Of a stretch of 64,000 bases of DNA, positions 25,396 to 37,729 are shown piece after piece. The DNA is from Stercorarius parasiticus. Its lineage: Eukaryota; Chordata; Aves; Charadriiformes; Stercorariidae. The DNA lies in contig VWZL01000658.1 of assembly GCA_013396915.1 (NCBI GenBank), forward strand, positions 1,513,275 to 1,577,274, read 5' to 3'. Numbering within the stretch: position 1 is the first letter of the stretch; the number at the start of each line of letters is the position of its first letter. Under the pieces are notes generated by a model. It was not told where the DNA came from and ran no database searches. It worked only from the letters and a program-made list of their open reading frames with translations. The position numbers and the translations under genes were made by a program.

Positions 25396-26566
25396 TTTTT
25401 TCCTTTTTCTTCAGGAGCCCAGTGTTAGCCAATGCAATCCTCCTTGAGAGGCAGCAATTTTAAAGGGCCAGGCCCACATGTTTCTGATACCATCTGTGTA
25501 AACTAGCATTTCTAACAAAACAGTGCTCAAATCTATTATTTGTATCTGATAATGCATTGTGGCTTCTGTTTTGTTGTTAGGGGTTTGCTTGTTTGTTTTC
25601 TAGTGAACTTAGCTAATATATAGCGTCTGTTGATCATGTTATGCTGTGGAAGGTCTGAATTCCGTGGTGCTGCCTATACATTATAAATAACGTGCACACA
25701 TTTTAACCAGATACTGTGCTGCCTGGTGAGAGATAGAGAAGTCCTTGACTATCTCAGATGGGATCATTCATGTTCTGCGGAGTGGAGCACGTAAGTCCTG
25801 ACAGCAGGAAGATCCATCAGACCTCTTCTGCTTGCCTTTTTCTGTAGGTTTGCTCTGTGCATCCCTTCTGAGATAGTCTAAATATGCTGTTGATGGGTAT
25901 GATTTTTTGCTGCCAAAACAGTAATGCTGTTACTAGTCCTACTTAGATGTGCTGATACTAATAAGCCTTGTATTGGTAAAAACATATTTTCCTGCAATAA
26001 GGAAGGTTTTGTCAAAATAAGGGTGTTTTTTAACAGTTTTCACACAAGGAAGGAGAAAGGGATGGAAGAGGGGAGAGATGTGTTGCTTTAGCTACACTGG
26101 TCTAGTTAAAGTAGCACCATTTTTGTGTGTAGAGAAGAGCTTAGGAAATGTGCAGGTCTTAGTCTGGGGGACAGGACTTTAAAGCAGTCATTGAAGTCTA
26201 GTGTCAGTTTTCAAGGCTGAAGAATATTATTTTATTTAGGCTTCCAGACCAGCCTTGCTCCAGGAATGCACTTAGGTTGTTTTTAAAGCAAACATGAAAT
26301 CAATAGCCTGGTGTTCTGCTCTGCTATTTCTTGCCAGAGCCTAAGGACCACACATGGGTTTTCCCTCCTCTTCATCACACTGCCAGGCATGCTCTCGGAT
26401 AACGGCAGGCAGCTCTTGTGGATGAATGCGGAGAGGTTCCAAATGGCCAAACATGCATCGGACATCTGGGCAGTTTTTTGTGCAAAGTATTTTCCATCAG
26501 GCTCCCCTCCAGATAGTGCTGTGAAAGGACTATCTCACACTGCCCTGTCACAGATTTTATCCAGCC
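25396..26566. other. Non-coding stretch, nothing identified
   Basis: No supportable gene or family. Frames at 26283-26571 overlap on opposite strands and are not convincing. Confidence 0.4.
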
Positions 26567-26615
26567 TCTGACTTCAGTGGGAGTTTTATCTGAGTAAAGC
26601 TCAAATAGGAGCCTG
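26567..26615. repeat. Old amniote repeat, 'ACTTCAGTGGGAGTTTT' motif
   Basis: CTGACTTCAGTGGGAGTTTT is followed by ATCTGAGTAAAGCTCAAATA. This is the recognisable core of an ancient dispersed family with 'gacttcagtgggagttttgcctgagtaaggactg'. Related fragments occur at 53541-53610, 55523-55555 and 57933-57978 in this window. Confidence 0.45.
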
Positions 26616-27119
26616 TCAGCTTACCTCACTGTTTATAATGTTCCTGGTGGAACCCAGGGCTGCGGTTTTCATTTTGTCCCTGTCAAATACCAGCCCACAG
26701 AGCAATGGAGCACTGTGCCTTGCTGCACATCCTCTGTGGTGGGCCTCAGCTCACACTTGCCTGGACCCTTGCTAGGTGCAAGAAAATAACTTACTTGCCT
26801 CCATCCTGTGCTAGTAACAGGGGCTTCACCTACAGTAGCAGATTCTGAAAGCTCGCCCATGAAGGATCGACTTGCAGCTGGGTACCCACTCCTGACTCCA
26901 AGCAGCCATCGTCCCCTTGAGGTAAATAACAACCTCTGTCCAGCTACTGACCTCTCATGAACCAGTGACCCAGAGGCGAATGCTCCTTCGGCTCCCTCGA
27001 GCCAGGATCGCTCGTCTCCTCCTGCAGGGCTTGAAGCTGAACCCTGGGGTACCAAGGCAGGTCTCCAGCTAAAAATGAAAACACGCATTAGCAAAGAGGA
27101 GAGAAACAGGCTGAAATTG
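26616..27119. other. Non-coding stretch, nothing identified
   Basis: A minus-strand frame of about 153 codons spans 26669-27130. It shows no domain, signal or conserved motif and no supporting splice context, so I treat it as a chance frame. Confidence 0.4.
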
Positions 27120-27450
27120 GAAGTGACCATTTCGCGTTTGATGTTATTCAGAGGAGCCTGTTCTTCATTTAGGACATTAATAGTTGTAACAGAAGCTGTA
27201 ATATTTCAACAACAGTGGTGATTAGGAGCAAAGAGGCAGCTAATCTCCATCTAAAAAGAGCTAACTAGCCCGTCCTTTAGCCCCCACCGCACTGTCACAT
27301 TTAAATACCATGAATATTCACTGCTTGGCACCCAGCTGGCAGCTGAGCTGTTTTGACACAAAAACCTTCAAACTCAAAGAGTTTTTAATCAGTCTGCAAG
27401 AGAGAGAAGAAGAAAGTGAGAGAAAGAAATAGGAACAGAGAAAATGAATC
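27120..27450. promoter_or_regulatory. Candidate conserved regulatory block
   Basis: AT-rich, low-CpG unique sequence with many developmental-factor-like cores: ACATTAATAG, CTGTAATATT, AGCTAATCTC, CATTTAAATACC and TTTTTAATCAG. It ends in a purine-rich stretch (AGAGAGAGAAGAAGAAAGTG) leading to a minisatellite. No coding frame is visible. Judged by pattern only. Confidence 0.3.
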
Positions 27451-27568
27451 AATGAGTTCAACAGAGAGGGGGGTACCCGAATCCAGTTAACCCCTTCCCT
27501 GCTCTGCAGCCTCTCTGCAGCTCTCTCCCAGGCTGCAGAGGATGGAGAAGGAGCGCCCCGTCTCTCCT

Positions 27569-27716
27569 GGGCACCCCATTCCTCCTGGGTGCTCCATCCC
27601 ACCCTGGAGCTTCATACCCCCGGGCATCCCATCCCACCTGAATGCCTGTTCCCCCTGTCTGCCCCATTTCCTCCAGGTTCCCCAGTGCCCCTGGCCCCAA
27701 GCACCCCATCCCACCC
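27569..27716. repeat. 18-bp minisatellite, about 8 degenerate units
   Basis: Units line up in register: GGGCACCCCATTCCTCCT (27569), GGGTGCTCCATCCCACCC (27587), TGGAGCTTCATACCCCC (27605, 17 bp), GGGCATCCCATCCCACCT (27622), GAATGCCTGTTCCCCCT (27640, 17 bp), GTCTGCCCCATTTCCTCC (27657), AGGTTCCCCAGTGCCCCT (27675), and a last one ending in AGCACCCCATCCCACCC (27700-27716). The consensus is close to GGGCACCCCATCCCACCT. Because 18 is a multiple of three, the minus strand appears as a glycine/tryptophan-rich open frame, which is a by-product of the repeat and not a protein. Confidence 0.85.
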
Positions 27717-27739
27717 GCCTTCCCATACTTAGAATGCAT

Positions 27740-28779
27740 CCCCTCTGGCTGCCTTTGCTTGTTTCCTGGTGCTGGGCTTTTTTACTCTCACCCTTGGCTG
27801 TGTTTGTGACTGGTTACCAATATGCTTCTATTACAGGCAGGACAGTTTCACTCACAATATGTGATGTGCTTTAGAGCAGCCAGTCTTTGCCTGCGAAGAG
27901 TTTTCATCTCAGAGAGAGGTTTGGCAGTGTTAACAGCTGCCCTTTCCAATATCCTTATTGGAGTCTTAGAGTTGCCTAGAGCCTGCACAGAGCCCTTTGC
28001 TTCAGTTTTTGCAGCTGCAAACATGGAAAATCTTGCTTTGTCCTGGAAGGAAACACCCCACAATACTCTGAAGGCCCAAGTTTCACCAGCACTGTGGATC
28101 CGGGCACTGTCGGATCACCCAGCAGTCCCCATTTAACCTGGATCAGTCCTGTACGCACAACTCCATTTCTGTCAAACTAGCCCGAGCACACAACACAGAG
28201 TTTATGCAACTTTGTGCTGTTATGTCAGCTTTGGGCTGGTTATGGTGGACAGTTTATAACTGATTTGGCAGGAAAGTAGGGTGGCATAGGCAGACTGTAC
28301 CCAGTCTACCGCAATGTCTTGCCATGTAAAACTGACTGGTCTAAATTTTCTAAATGCATTTAACTCGGTGGAGTGAGTTTATGCTGGATCCATGCTTCAT
28401 GTCATACGGCTGTGGCATTTTGATCTAATAACTGGGAACCACAAAGTCAGATCTATTTTATAATCAAACCGCAGCGTAAGTCTTGAGACTTTGTGGCTCA
28501 GACTGCAGAGCTCAATCACATGTGGGGGATCTCTACTTGCACCTCAGCTGGCTGCGTGTTCGGGGCACAGCAGGGACTTTTCTAGCCTCCTGTGTCTTCA
28601 GTGAGTCTGTGGTGTGCTTAAATTACACATAAGTTGTCTCATCTGCCTTTGGGGTCTTTAACACTGAGATGTACCCCAAAAGCCAATGTCCTCGTTCCCT
28701 TAAGGAAAAGCCATGGCGAAGTGAAGGATAGAAGCCTGGGACTGATTTAGGCGGATTATTATGGCCACTGCAAAGGATA
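27740..28779. other. Non-coding stretch, nothing identified
   Basis: No gene or family is recognised. Frames at 27822-28158 overlap on both strands. Confidence 0.4.
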
Positions 28780-29240
28780 CTAGTATTCAGGAGGGGTCTA
28801 AATGAGCTGGTATTGTGCAGACCTTCAGAGGCAGGCCAGTGCTGAGGGGAGGCATTGCAGGTGGAAACGAGAAGGCAGTTGCTGGAAATGGAGGCCAGTG
28901 AGGAAAATAAGCAACTAGCACTGGAGGAGCAAAGTGTGTAGCCGCATACTATTGGCAGTGTAACAGAAGATGTGGTGGGTGAATAAAAAAGAGCAGGGTC
29001 AGAGAGGAGCTTGAATGCCCCGTTCCATGGTGTGATGGAAAGGGTGCCACAGTGGAGGGACTGAGAGAGAGCAACGTGGTGGCAATGCTGCATGAGTCAT
29101 ATCTGCACTACTCTGATGTGTCTGGACTGGAGGTGGAGCATTATGGATGTCAGGGAAAGACTACAAGGAGAAATTAATGTAAGCAAGATGGGAGATGAGA
29201 GTGTGGGAGCAGGTTTTTCCTGTGTGGGTTCCCCAAATCT
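28780..29240. repeat. Purine-rich ancient interspersed repeat
   Basis: The plus strand follows, in order, blocks of an old amniote repeat that I remember only in outline: AGAGAGGAGCTTGAATGCCC (compare 'gagcttgaatttgatgcg'), CACAGTGGAGGGACTGAGAG (compare 'ccagtggagggactcgagga'), AGCAACGTGGTGGCAATGC, GTCTGGACTGGAGGTGGAGC (compare 'tggatggactggaggtgggc'), and TAATGTAAGCAAGATGGGAG then ATGAGAGTGTGGGAGCAGGT (compare 'gtaatcgagacgagagatgatgagagcatggac'). A 156-codon minus-strand frame across it is not coding. Family name and true edges are unknown to me. Confidence 0.45.
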
Positions 29241-31639
29241 GAAGCTAGTGTAAGATTTATTAGGAGTTACTGAAGCTGTGGTGACTTTTACCGAATACAG
29301 TATGGAATCCTTTGGGAGGAAGAAGCAGAAAGATTTGGGTTCCACAATTCATTAGTGCTTTCAGGATCCTCTGATGCTCTCCAGACTCAGAGATCTCACC
29401 CAGCACTTTAAAATTTACAAGCATGCACACAATAGCCAAATGTGCTTTGTAATCTATTCCCAGGCAGCAGCCAAAGCAGCTTTTGCATAGATTGTTACTT
29501 ACTCTATTCAAGTTGATAATTATTTTGAATGGAATACTCCCCATGAAGCATGCCTGGAATGGTACCAAACCCTATGGGCTGTGGGAGGCACATCCATCAG
29601 CTGTATTCCGGGATGTATTCTGGAAAGGCTCACAGCTGGATAGGAGGGTCCATTTTCCTATATACTTAAATGAGAAAATAGCATGCGCTTTTCTTTAGTC
29701 TCTTCTCGCCAACATCTGGCCACTACTTACAATGAATTTGCACAGTTGCTATGAACTGTATCTGGGCATGCTTCCTTCGCCTGTGGAAAAATGTGGGAAT
29801 CTAATCATCCGGTACAAAAACAAGGTGTTCCAGCTAATACGTGTCTCGAAGACCCTGAGGATATGGATTTGGAATGTTTTAGAGGAGGTGGATCAAAAGT
29901 ATTTTACTCTACATTCACCTACACTTTTCTGTTGCCTGACTCCATCATATTTACATATAGTTAACACATTCTGTAATAGGTAAGGAAAGTCCAGGCTGAG
30001 CAGCAGGTAGCAGAGGTGTAGAACTGGCAGCACTCACTCACCTGAGTCCACCCTCTCCCCAGCCTGTTGTGAGGGGAGCACAGTGCTGTTGTGGTGGTGC
30101 TTTGGGGCAGGGGGGAGCTCAGATTAGACATAAAACAGAAGCTGTGGCCATCTGTGGTCATTAAAATTCCATGACACCTTTTGGTACTGAAGTGGTTGGT
30201 GCTAAAACTAGCCCACTTGCAATATGTCAGACAAGCCTCGTGCAGCCCAAAGAGAAGCTGCCTCGTGAGGTTTGCTGAGTGTGTTACCAGCCTGTGGTGG
30301 AGCGTGGGGCTCTGCCTGCCCAAAAGTCACTAATCCCAGAGCCGGGAGCAGAGTAGCAACATCCTTGTGACCAGAAAACATGCTGAGAAGGAAAGAGCTA
30401 AGTATGCAGTGTGCAGCATGCTAATAACACAGCTCCGTTGTTCCTGCAACTGGATTTGCTCTCACTTGGTGGTGCTGGATGGTGCCACATGCGCAGACAA
30501 GTCTATTTACAGGAGATCCTGAGGATCCTTGCAGCGAGTTGCACTTTGAAATGTGGCCTGACACTCCAAGGCTATTCTGTGAAATAGGAAGGGTCTCAAG
30601 CTCTTGTTGTAGGTTGGATCACATCTCTGCGGAGAAATCTCAAGTAAAGGCCCTACAGAAAATGAAATCCAAACCAACACATAAGAGGTAAAAAGGGGTG
30701 GTGGTGGTGGCAACCTTTACTGACTGACAGCTTACAGACCCTGTCCTCAGCACTTGCTCTCATCCCTGAGTTGCCCTGCTGTGCAGTGACCCAGAGCAGG
30801 AACCAATCCAGCTGAAAAATAAACATTTTTTTTCCCTCAGGTTGTTTTTTATCTGGATCAGTTCTCTGGTCTCATTCACCATGTGCTACACAGACAGCAT
30901 GCTGGTATAGCTGATGGTGTGGGGTATGGGCGAGGAAGCAATAGGGAGGGGAAGGGGAGCAGGATTGCTTAAAGTGACGTAAGCAGCACTGTTGTCAAAA
31001 ATGCAACCACAGCCTGATACCAGAGCCTGCCTGGAGTGCTCTCCTTGGCGTCAGGGCTGGCCTGCAGTTTGCACAGAAGAGGGGAGGGGGACAAATGCCT
31101 CTCTCAAAAAAGCTGCAGAAACTCTCAAGTAATTAGGGCAAATTATCCCAAAATGCTGCCACTGGGACTCTGCAGTTGATGCATAGGGATGCTGCAACCT
31201 TATGAAACTTACTGGTGTGGCATCCAGATCCTGAAAAACAACAGCAGCACTTTATGTCTTGGTTCCTTCCTGTCTATCCCAGCTCTCTTGCAGAATCGAT
31301 TCTTCTCTATCCTTCTCCTCTGGAAGAGGAGAAAAATCTGGTGATTCCCTTTGCTCTTTCCTCGGCACATCCTGGGTGGCAAGGAGCTTGCTCAATGCTC
31401 CTGGTATTGCCCTCTCTGTTAGGAAGGCATTGTGTCTGCACCCCAAGGGTAGAACTGCTTGGTCTGGCATCGTTAGTGGAATCCCCATAACACTGTCCCA
31501 CGCCAGCCGCTGCCCAGGCAGTGAGCGCAGCCACCCTGGATGCTGCACGCCCTTTCTGTCAATGGCTGCTGTATTTCATCTCTCTCTGCTGCGGCTTCCC
31601 AGGCAGCATGTGATCCTCTGCGGTATGCTCTGGCTTCTA
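29241..31639. other. Non-coding stretch, nothing identified
   Basis: No gene or repeat family is recognised in 2.4 kb. Part of it (29360-29480) is AT-rich unique sequence that could be conserved. A minus-strand frame near 29961-30323 and several frames at 31215-31642 overlap one another and carry no recognisable domain. Confidence 0.4.
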
Positions 31640-31870
31640 TAGGGAATGGGTTAACACTATAAAATGGTCTTTTTATGGAATCTCTTGGCAGTGCAGAAAA
31701 CTTTCCCATTGCCAGGGTGTTCTTTTTATTCAACAATTTGTTCCCAGAAAGCAACCCATTTAACCAGATTTTCTCTATTAAGGGGCTTCAGCTGTATTTG
31801 TTGTTTTTTGAGCTTATTCGGTGTGCTGTAAACTGCACAACAGTGTCCTACAATAGATTTGTCTGAGGGA
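31640..31870. promoter_or_regulatory. Candidate conserved regulatory block
   Basis: Unique sequence with a SOX-like AACAAT (in ATTCAACAATTTGTTCCCAG), TTTTTATGG, a GGTTAACAC (HNF1/FOX-like) and CTATTAAGGGG elements. The density of such cores and lack of repeats suggest a conserved non-coding element, but conservation is not observable here. Confidence 0.25.
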
Positions 31871-32849
31871 ACTGAAGTGTCTACTGCTGTGATTCTGCCT
31901 GCTGTGGGAGCTCCTTGAAAGCCAGATGTCACATTCAAAGAGTAATCTGTGTTTACAAACACATGGCCACACATACTCAACACTTTCAGCAGCCACCAAA
32001 CTAAAATTCAAATCCTGCAGTTTTGCTTCTCTACCCACCTGCCCTGCACCCAGCCAGTGCAAGAGAAGAATTTTTCCAGAACTTGAGCGGGATCATCTCT
32101 TTCATTTAGATGAGGAAAAAACATATTACTGTTTGCAGAGGGCTGAATTTAACTTCACAACTGAGGCCTCTCATCTGTAAGTTCTTGCAGACAGAAAAAC
32201 ACCAACTGCTAGCAAGATAATCCAATTTCCCTTCTCTCGCACTCTGAGGAAGGCTGCCTACCCCCCCCCATGCCCCGCCATGCTGGGTTTCAGTCTGGAG
32301 AGAACTTCTCCCGACCACTATACCACCAGCAAGATCCATATCAAAGCTTCAGCCCCCCAGGGTTCATTAGAAGGCATTTATTTCTGCATATTCTGGGGGG
32401 CGGAGGAGGCAGATAACTTTATTCACAATGCAAATAGGCTGCCCTTACTTTCAACCCTTCCTTCAAACCAGGAGACATTAAAAAAACATGAGCTCTTCTA
32501 AAATAATAAATACATTAATTCTGCTGGATGTTATATTGCAGGTGCCTCCAGAAAAGTGCCCTGGCACCATTTGATGGGAAAAGCCAGTGAAATCTGTTAA
32601 CTCTGCTCTTGCCCTTGCTCCTTGAAATGCTGTTAAAAGTTCAGTTGGGTGGGCTGAACCTGTATTAGGGCACTTGGCTCGTTTAAAAAAGATTGTTAGC
32701 AGGTAGTTTTGCACAACAGGACTAAGGTGCTTCAAGGGATGAGGGAAAGTCAACCCAATTCTCTCTGCAAATTTGAAGTGCTAGTCTGTGATTTACTAAT
32801 GGAGAGCAGTGAGTTATTAAGCTCATCACAACGCAGCATCCTGCTCCCC
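31871..32849. other. Non-coding stretch, nothing identified
   Basis: No supportable gene or repeat family. A C9 run lies at about 32261-32269. Small frames on both strands are chance. Confidence 0.4.
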
Positions 32850-33070
32850 TAGTCCAGAGGGAGCCAGCTATTAATAAATCAGAACCCAGTGCTAAGCTAC
32901 AGGGATAAAAGGATCTACATTAATACGAAAATATTAATATCTGGAAGAGCAGATTATCGTCTAAATGGGTTAGAATGAGATAGCACCATTGTTTAGAAGA
33001 AACGGCTTGCTTCAAATCTCATTAGAGCTGTAATTATACTAGCAATGGAAGCTATCTTCAGACCCTTGAA
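32850..33070. promoter_or_regulatory. Candidate conserved AT-rich block
   Basis: Contains GCTATTAATAAATCAG, ACATTAATACGAAAATATTA, CATTGTTTAG and AGCTGTAATTATACTAG, a cluster of ATTA/TAAT cores with a SOX/FOX-like site in unique sequence. Pattern-based call only. Confidence 0.25.
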
Positions 33071-36000
33071 AGTGCTTTGGATGCTTGGTAAATGTGGCCA
33101 TCAAGCTGGGGGGTTCAGACATCTGCCCAAGGGTTGCCTTTCCTCCTCAGTGTCAGTTGGAGGATCCGCCTGAAGGAAGCAGAGACCCCAGGTACAACAG
33201 AAGGGAATGATACGGCTGTTCATTCTGAAGGGTGTGTGGCTCACAGAAGGGCTGTGGTCTTCGCTGAAATGGGCATGGCCCAGAGACACCCGCAACTGGG
33301 AAGGAGCTTCTGTGCCTGCTGTGAAGGGGCAGAACAAGAGGAGGTCGTATTCAGGGGCTGTTTCCTCCCAGACCAGGGCCCCGGGGCAGCCCCTTCAGGG
33401 ACATCTCCTCCACAGTTGCCTCAGGCACTGTCTGGTATGGAGTGGCTGGCCCTCAGTGCTCAGAGCATGCTTCACTCCAGGGCTGGCCATTTTTTCCTCT
33501 TTTGTACTAAGTGGAGCAGAGTCTGCCCCAGCAGGGGCTGTGGTGCAGCCTGGTGCATGCGGGCAGCTCCCTGAAAACATGGGGACAACTAGCAACCTGT
33601 CTGCCTTCATTCGTCATGCCCAAACGGTAACAGTCCCTTCTCTGCTGGCTGGGCAGCTGCTTTCCTGGGTTTGTCTCTGTCACCTTCAAAGAGTTTATGG
33701 TTCTCAGGTTGCCTCCTCACTCAGCCCCCAAAGCAACCTCATTTAGCCTCAAAGATGGTCCTGAGCTTGGGGCCTCATAGCTGTCTCCAAGCTTGTCTCC
33801 TGACTCTTTCTGTACAGGATCCACAGTGGGATGGTCAGCATCCCTGCTCCCAGGTCCCTTGCAAACAGTCTTCTTTCAACTGAATTCAGTCTTTCAGGTC
33901 TGTGTGCAGCAGAATGGCTTCTGAGAGGGTTTTGTATGAAACAGACATATAACCAGGTGAGAAGCCTTCAGCACCTACCCAGCAAAGCATGGTGCAGTTT
34001 GCCTTCCAGCTTTTCACCAACTGCAGCATGCAGGTTCATGCAGCTTAGCCCCCAGCTCACCAGCATCAGCACAGGAGCTGCTTACCTAGAAGGAGACCTG
34101 TGCAACAGCATCGTCTTTAGCTCACAAGAATCGTTCCCAGACTTCGTCATGGGGACAGCTGGCCTTGGCAGTACTGTCACATGGTGTGTGTGAGCCATGT
34201 TCAGTGGCATAGAATCTTTTCATCCTTTCTGTTTTAAATCCAGTCAAAATGTCAAATGGCCTGAGGTTTCACTAGCAGAGAAGGTTCTGCAGAGAAAATT
34301 CAACAACCATTCCTGATGAGAAGGTCGAAGCCAAAGTCAGACTGTGTTGCTCAGAGCTGTTATTTTCCTTTGGCACCTGCGGCACTTCCAGCCTTAGTCA
34401 CCAAACTAAGCTTTCCAGCACATCCTTCAGGGAAGTGCCCAGTCAGGCCAGCGGTCTAGCTCATGCTTGCTTCATCACAGACTTAGAAAGACCTGTATAT
34501 CATAAATAGAGATGTTACAAACAAAATGTGGCCCAACTGCCTAGGGGAGGCTGGTGAGTAGAGTTTAATCTAGCTGAGATAAGAAGGACCTTTCATAACA
34601 TATGGTTTTCATTTTCACAAATATTGAGACCATTCTTTGCATTAATGATAAAGTGGATTAAACATGCCACATTTTCGTAGATAATGCCCCTCTGGAGTTT
34701 CACTGGGACCAAAGCAGATCTGGCATTTAAACTAAAGAAATCCCTGTTTAGTGCGTGGGAGTCTCTGGAGACGCCACAGATCTGCATTGCAGCTGTGAAA
34801 TACGGCATCTCCTCGGTTGCTTATCAGAGATCTATGCTTCTCCTGGGAAAATTTTGCCCAAAGGATTCAGCCCTTGCCAAATTTTCAACTGGATTTTGTT
34901 TGTTTATTTTAAATTTCTTTTTAAACATCTGAAACCAACAAACTTAAAAAATGTTCTAAATCTATCAACTTGAGTTACTCCCTTAAAATAAAATAATAAA
35001 AAAATTAATTCCTCCAGGCTGCCAACTTCTATTTCTAAGATTTAGTCTAAAATGGATTTAAATGACTGAGATTCTAAACCCTGAAAAAATGGCGTTTAAT
35101 TGAAAAGAATCAATGTTTTTCTTTTCTCCTGTGGTATCGCACCTGTTCATGGCATCTGACTCCCCTGAATTTTAAAATGATTCATATCAAATTTGTATGT
35201 GTGTGTAAAATGCTGTTCTTCTGACGTTTGTGCCCACTTTGCAGTGACAGGGAATGCAGGCACCTGAGGAGCGAGTCACCAGAGCCAGCACTGCGCCATC
35301 TCCTCCCCAGTCAGTCCTCCAGGAGAGCTTTCCCTATGTCTATGCTCTCCTCCTTCTTCATGTCTGTACTCATTTATCATGCAAAAAAAAATCAGGGCAG
35401 GGATGGAGCCAGATATTTTAGGTCCAGAACAACCTTTAATTTTTTCCAAGGTTTCTACTATGCTGAAAGGCAGAATTTTGATATGACGCTACATGGACCC
35501 AGGAGGTAGTGTCTGGCTACGAATGCAGCTACATCTCCCTCAGCTTCAGGGGTGCTTAAGGCAAGTGGGTGGGATGGACTCTATAAATAGTGTGTACTAA
35601 TCCATACTCCAGTTTATAGAGAGGGATGGTAGAAAACACACAGCTACAATCTATTCAGGGAATTTGTTAATATTAGAACTTCAGGGAGCAGATCTGCTTA
35701 CTTCATAGACATCTTTTTGTTGGAAATATCAGTTCAATAAACAATTTTCTCAGTCTCAGTATCTTAGCAGTACAGGCATTACACATGAGGATGATGTTAC
35801 AGGCCTTCCCAGTCCTAACTCAGGGTTGTTCTCCCTACAAAGGTGTAGGTCCACAGTTTTTTCTCATAGCTGTACGATAAATAGACATCTGCAGCACATG
35901 AAACACTTGGGTGTCAGCAATCACAATGAAGCCCCCAAAGTGAAACCTCAAAAAAAGCACACTCCTCAAGGACCCCTGGTCCTCTCAGTAAGACTCATAT

Positions 36001-37239
36001 CAAACTCTGGAGGCATTAGATGGAGATCTTCTATTATACATCAGCAATAAATATGTTTGTCCTGAAAATAGCTTCAACAGCATATTTTGAACGAAATCTC
36101 TTTGCTTTGGAGAGAGGTAATGGTCAGATACCTGTAGGTGTTGGTCCCGTGTCATCATCTGGGATCCTGCTGAATGGCGGTAACATACAGAGCTGTCTGA
36201 TGTAATGCATGGCCAAGACTGGAGAATCCCAAGTTTCTGCCTTTTGCTGGTGGCTATCCAGGGAATATGGTATTTATTCACTGAGGTGGACGGTAAAGGG
36301 GAACAATCCTTTAACACAAAATGAGTTCTGGTGTTTGTATCTGTATCCAAGCTGTTGCAGAGTATACAAAGGCTATTGTCTTTGAATAGTTTTGCTACCT
36401 GCCTCATTACCCTGAAAAAGACTTTGGGATATTAAATAGAGAACAGTCAATCCCCCTATCAGCAAATAATCCTCTGTGAAATAAATACAGTAAAAGAGTT
36501 ATCCTTGTCTCAGCAGATGTTGCTTGTTGATGTAATCACAGATTCAGAGGTTATTGCATTTGAAGAGCTTTTCTGGAACTATTCAGAGAATATGCATGTG
36601 ATGGCGTAAATGGGTGGAATATGATTTAGCTTTAAAAGATCTGGCTCTGTAACAGTACGTATCTCTGAAAATTGTATTTCATCTTATGACCAGCTGGATG
36701 AATGTCTTGCTACAGCAGCATCACAGTACTGTACATCTTGAAGGCAATGCTAAATTCAGACCCTGGCTGCAACTGAAACACTCAGAATGTCCTGATGTGC
36801 TGTTTGGGGCCAGCCTGCTCTAGAGGAAAGCAAAATTCAGGGCTGGATGTAGACCCACAGTCCCCATTGTTGCGCGGCTGGGAGTAGCACTAGGTTTCCC
36901 TACTTGTTTGACTAGGAATAAATGGGACTGGATTGGTTTTCTTCCAGAGGGTTGTACTTTGTCTCATTATAAACTTCACCACGTGCTGTCCTTTCCTCTG
37001 CCTTATCTCCACGTCTCCTTCAAGGGCAACACTGGAATGCAAGAGGGGTGCTTTTTCTGGGAGCTGTTCTGAGCTGAGAGGACAGGCAAAAATGACCCTT
37101 TCTCCTGCTTGGTGTTTCAAACAGCTTCCGCCCGCGGGGAGGGGATGTGTTGAGAACCTGTGAGAGAAAACACTGAAAAGGGAGAAAAGGCACAAAAAGG
37201 GAGGGGAAAAAAGGTACAGCAAGGAAGCTAGAGACAAAC
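33071..37239. other. Non-coding stretch; GC-richer part with chance frames
   Basis: From 33090 to 34200 the sequence is GC-richer and stop-poor, giving overlapping plus-strand frames of 160 codons (33092-33574) and 179 codons (33207-33746) plus minus-strand frames over the same bases. No domain, repeat or signal peptide is convincing, and the frames exclude one another, so I do not call a gene. An A-rich tract (TTAAAATAAAATAATAAAAA) lies at 34983-35010. The rest shows nothing I recognise. Confidence 0.4.
34983..35010. repeat. A-rich low-complexity tract
   Basis: An AT-only run built of AAAATA/AATAA steps. No retroposon body precedes it, so it is not read as a poly(A) tail. Confidence 0.75.
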
Positions 37240-37729
37240 TTCAAGTTGTGGATTATTTCTCACCCAGGCTCTAATTAGGAAGCCTCTTATGGGACTGTGA
37301 AGCTGTCAGGCTGCCAAATGTCAGCGTGTTTATCAGAGATCAGGCGAGTCTCCAGCAGCTGCAGTTTGGTGCCGTGATCTTCCAGGTCCCTCCAGCGTGT
37401 GCGACTCACACTCGGCAATGGCACCTCCATAGGTTTCAAGGCACAGTGGAGGTCTTTTCCTTCGCCCTTAAGAATCCAAAAATAAACTTTTTCCTGGGAT
37501 CTGGCCTCTTCATTCCGGTCCTGTGCAGAGAGAGTTAAACACAGGGTGCAGAGCCGCTTTGGCAGTATGTGACTCAGATTCCCAGGGAAATCCCCAGCTT
37601 ATCTGATGGAGCCTGTTAGTCTGCTAATTGAATAAGCTCCTATTAAAAGTGCAATGTTTTTTAATGACTGCTAACAAAGGGCGAGATTCTGATCTGATCT
37701 TTTCGCTTGGGATCATTTTTGCTGATGGT

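Noticed and set aside
26669..27130. Minus-strand frame of 153 codons
   Set aside because: No recognisable domain or conserved motif, and no splice or promoter context.
27458..27739. Gly/Trp-rich minus-strand frame that looks like a repeat protein
   Set aside because: Generated by an 18-bp minisatellite whose period keeps a frame open.
28623..29093. Minus-strand frame of 156 codons, Ser/Cys-rich
   Set aside because: Complement of a purine-rich ancient repeat; the openness follows from the base bias.
33092..33746. Overlapping plus-strand frames of 160 and 179 codons, the longest in the window
   Set aside because: They overlap in different phases, with further frames on the minus strand; composition is that of GC-richer non-coding DNA; no domain, signal or family resemblance.
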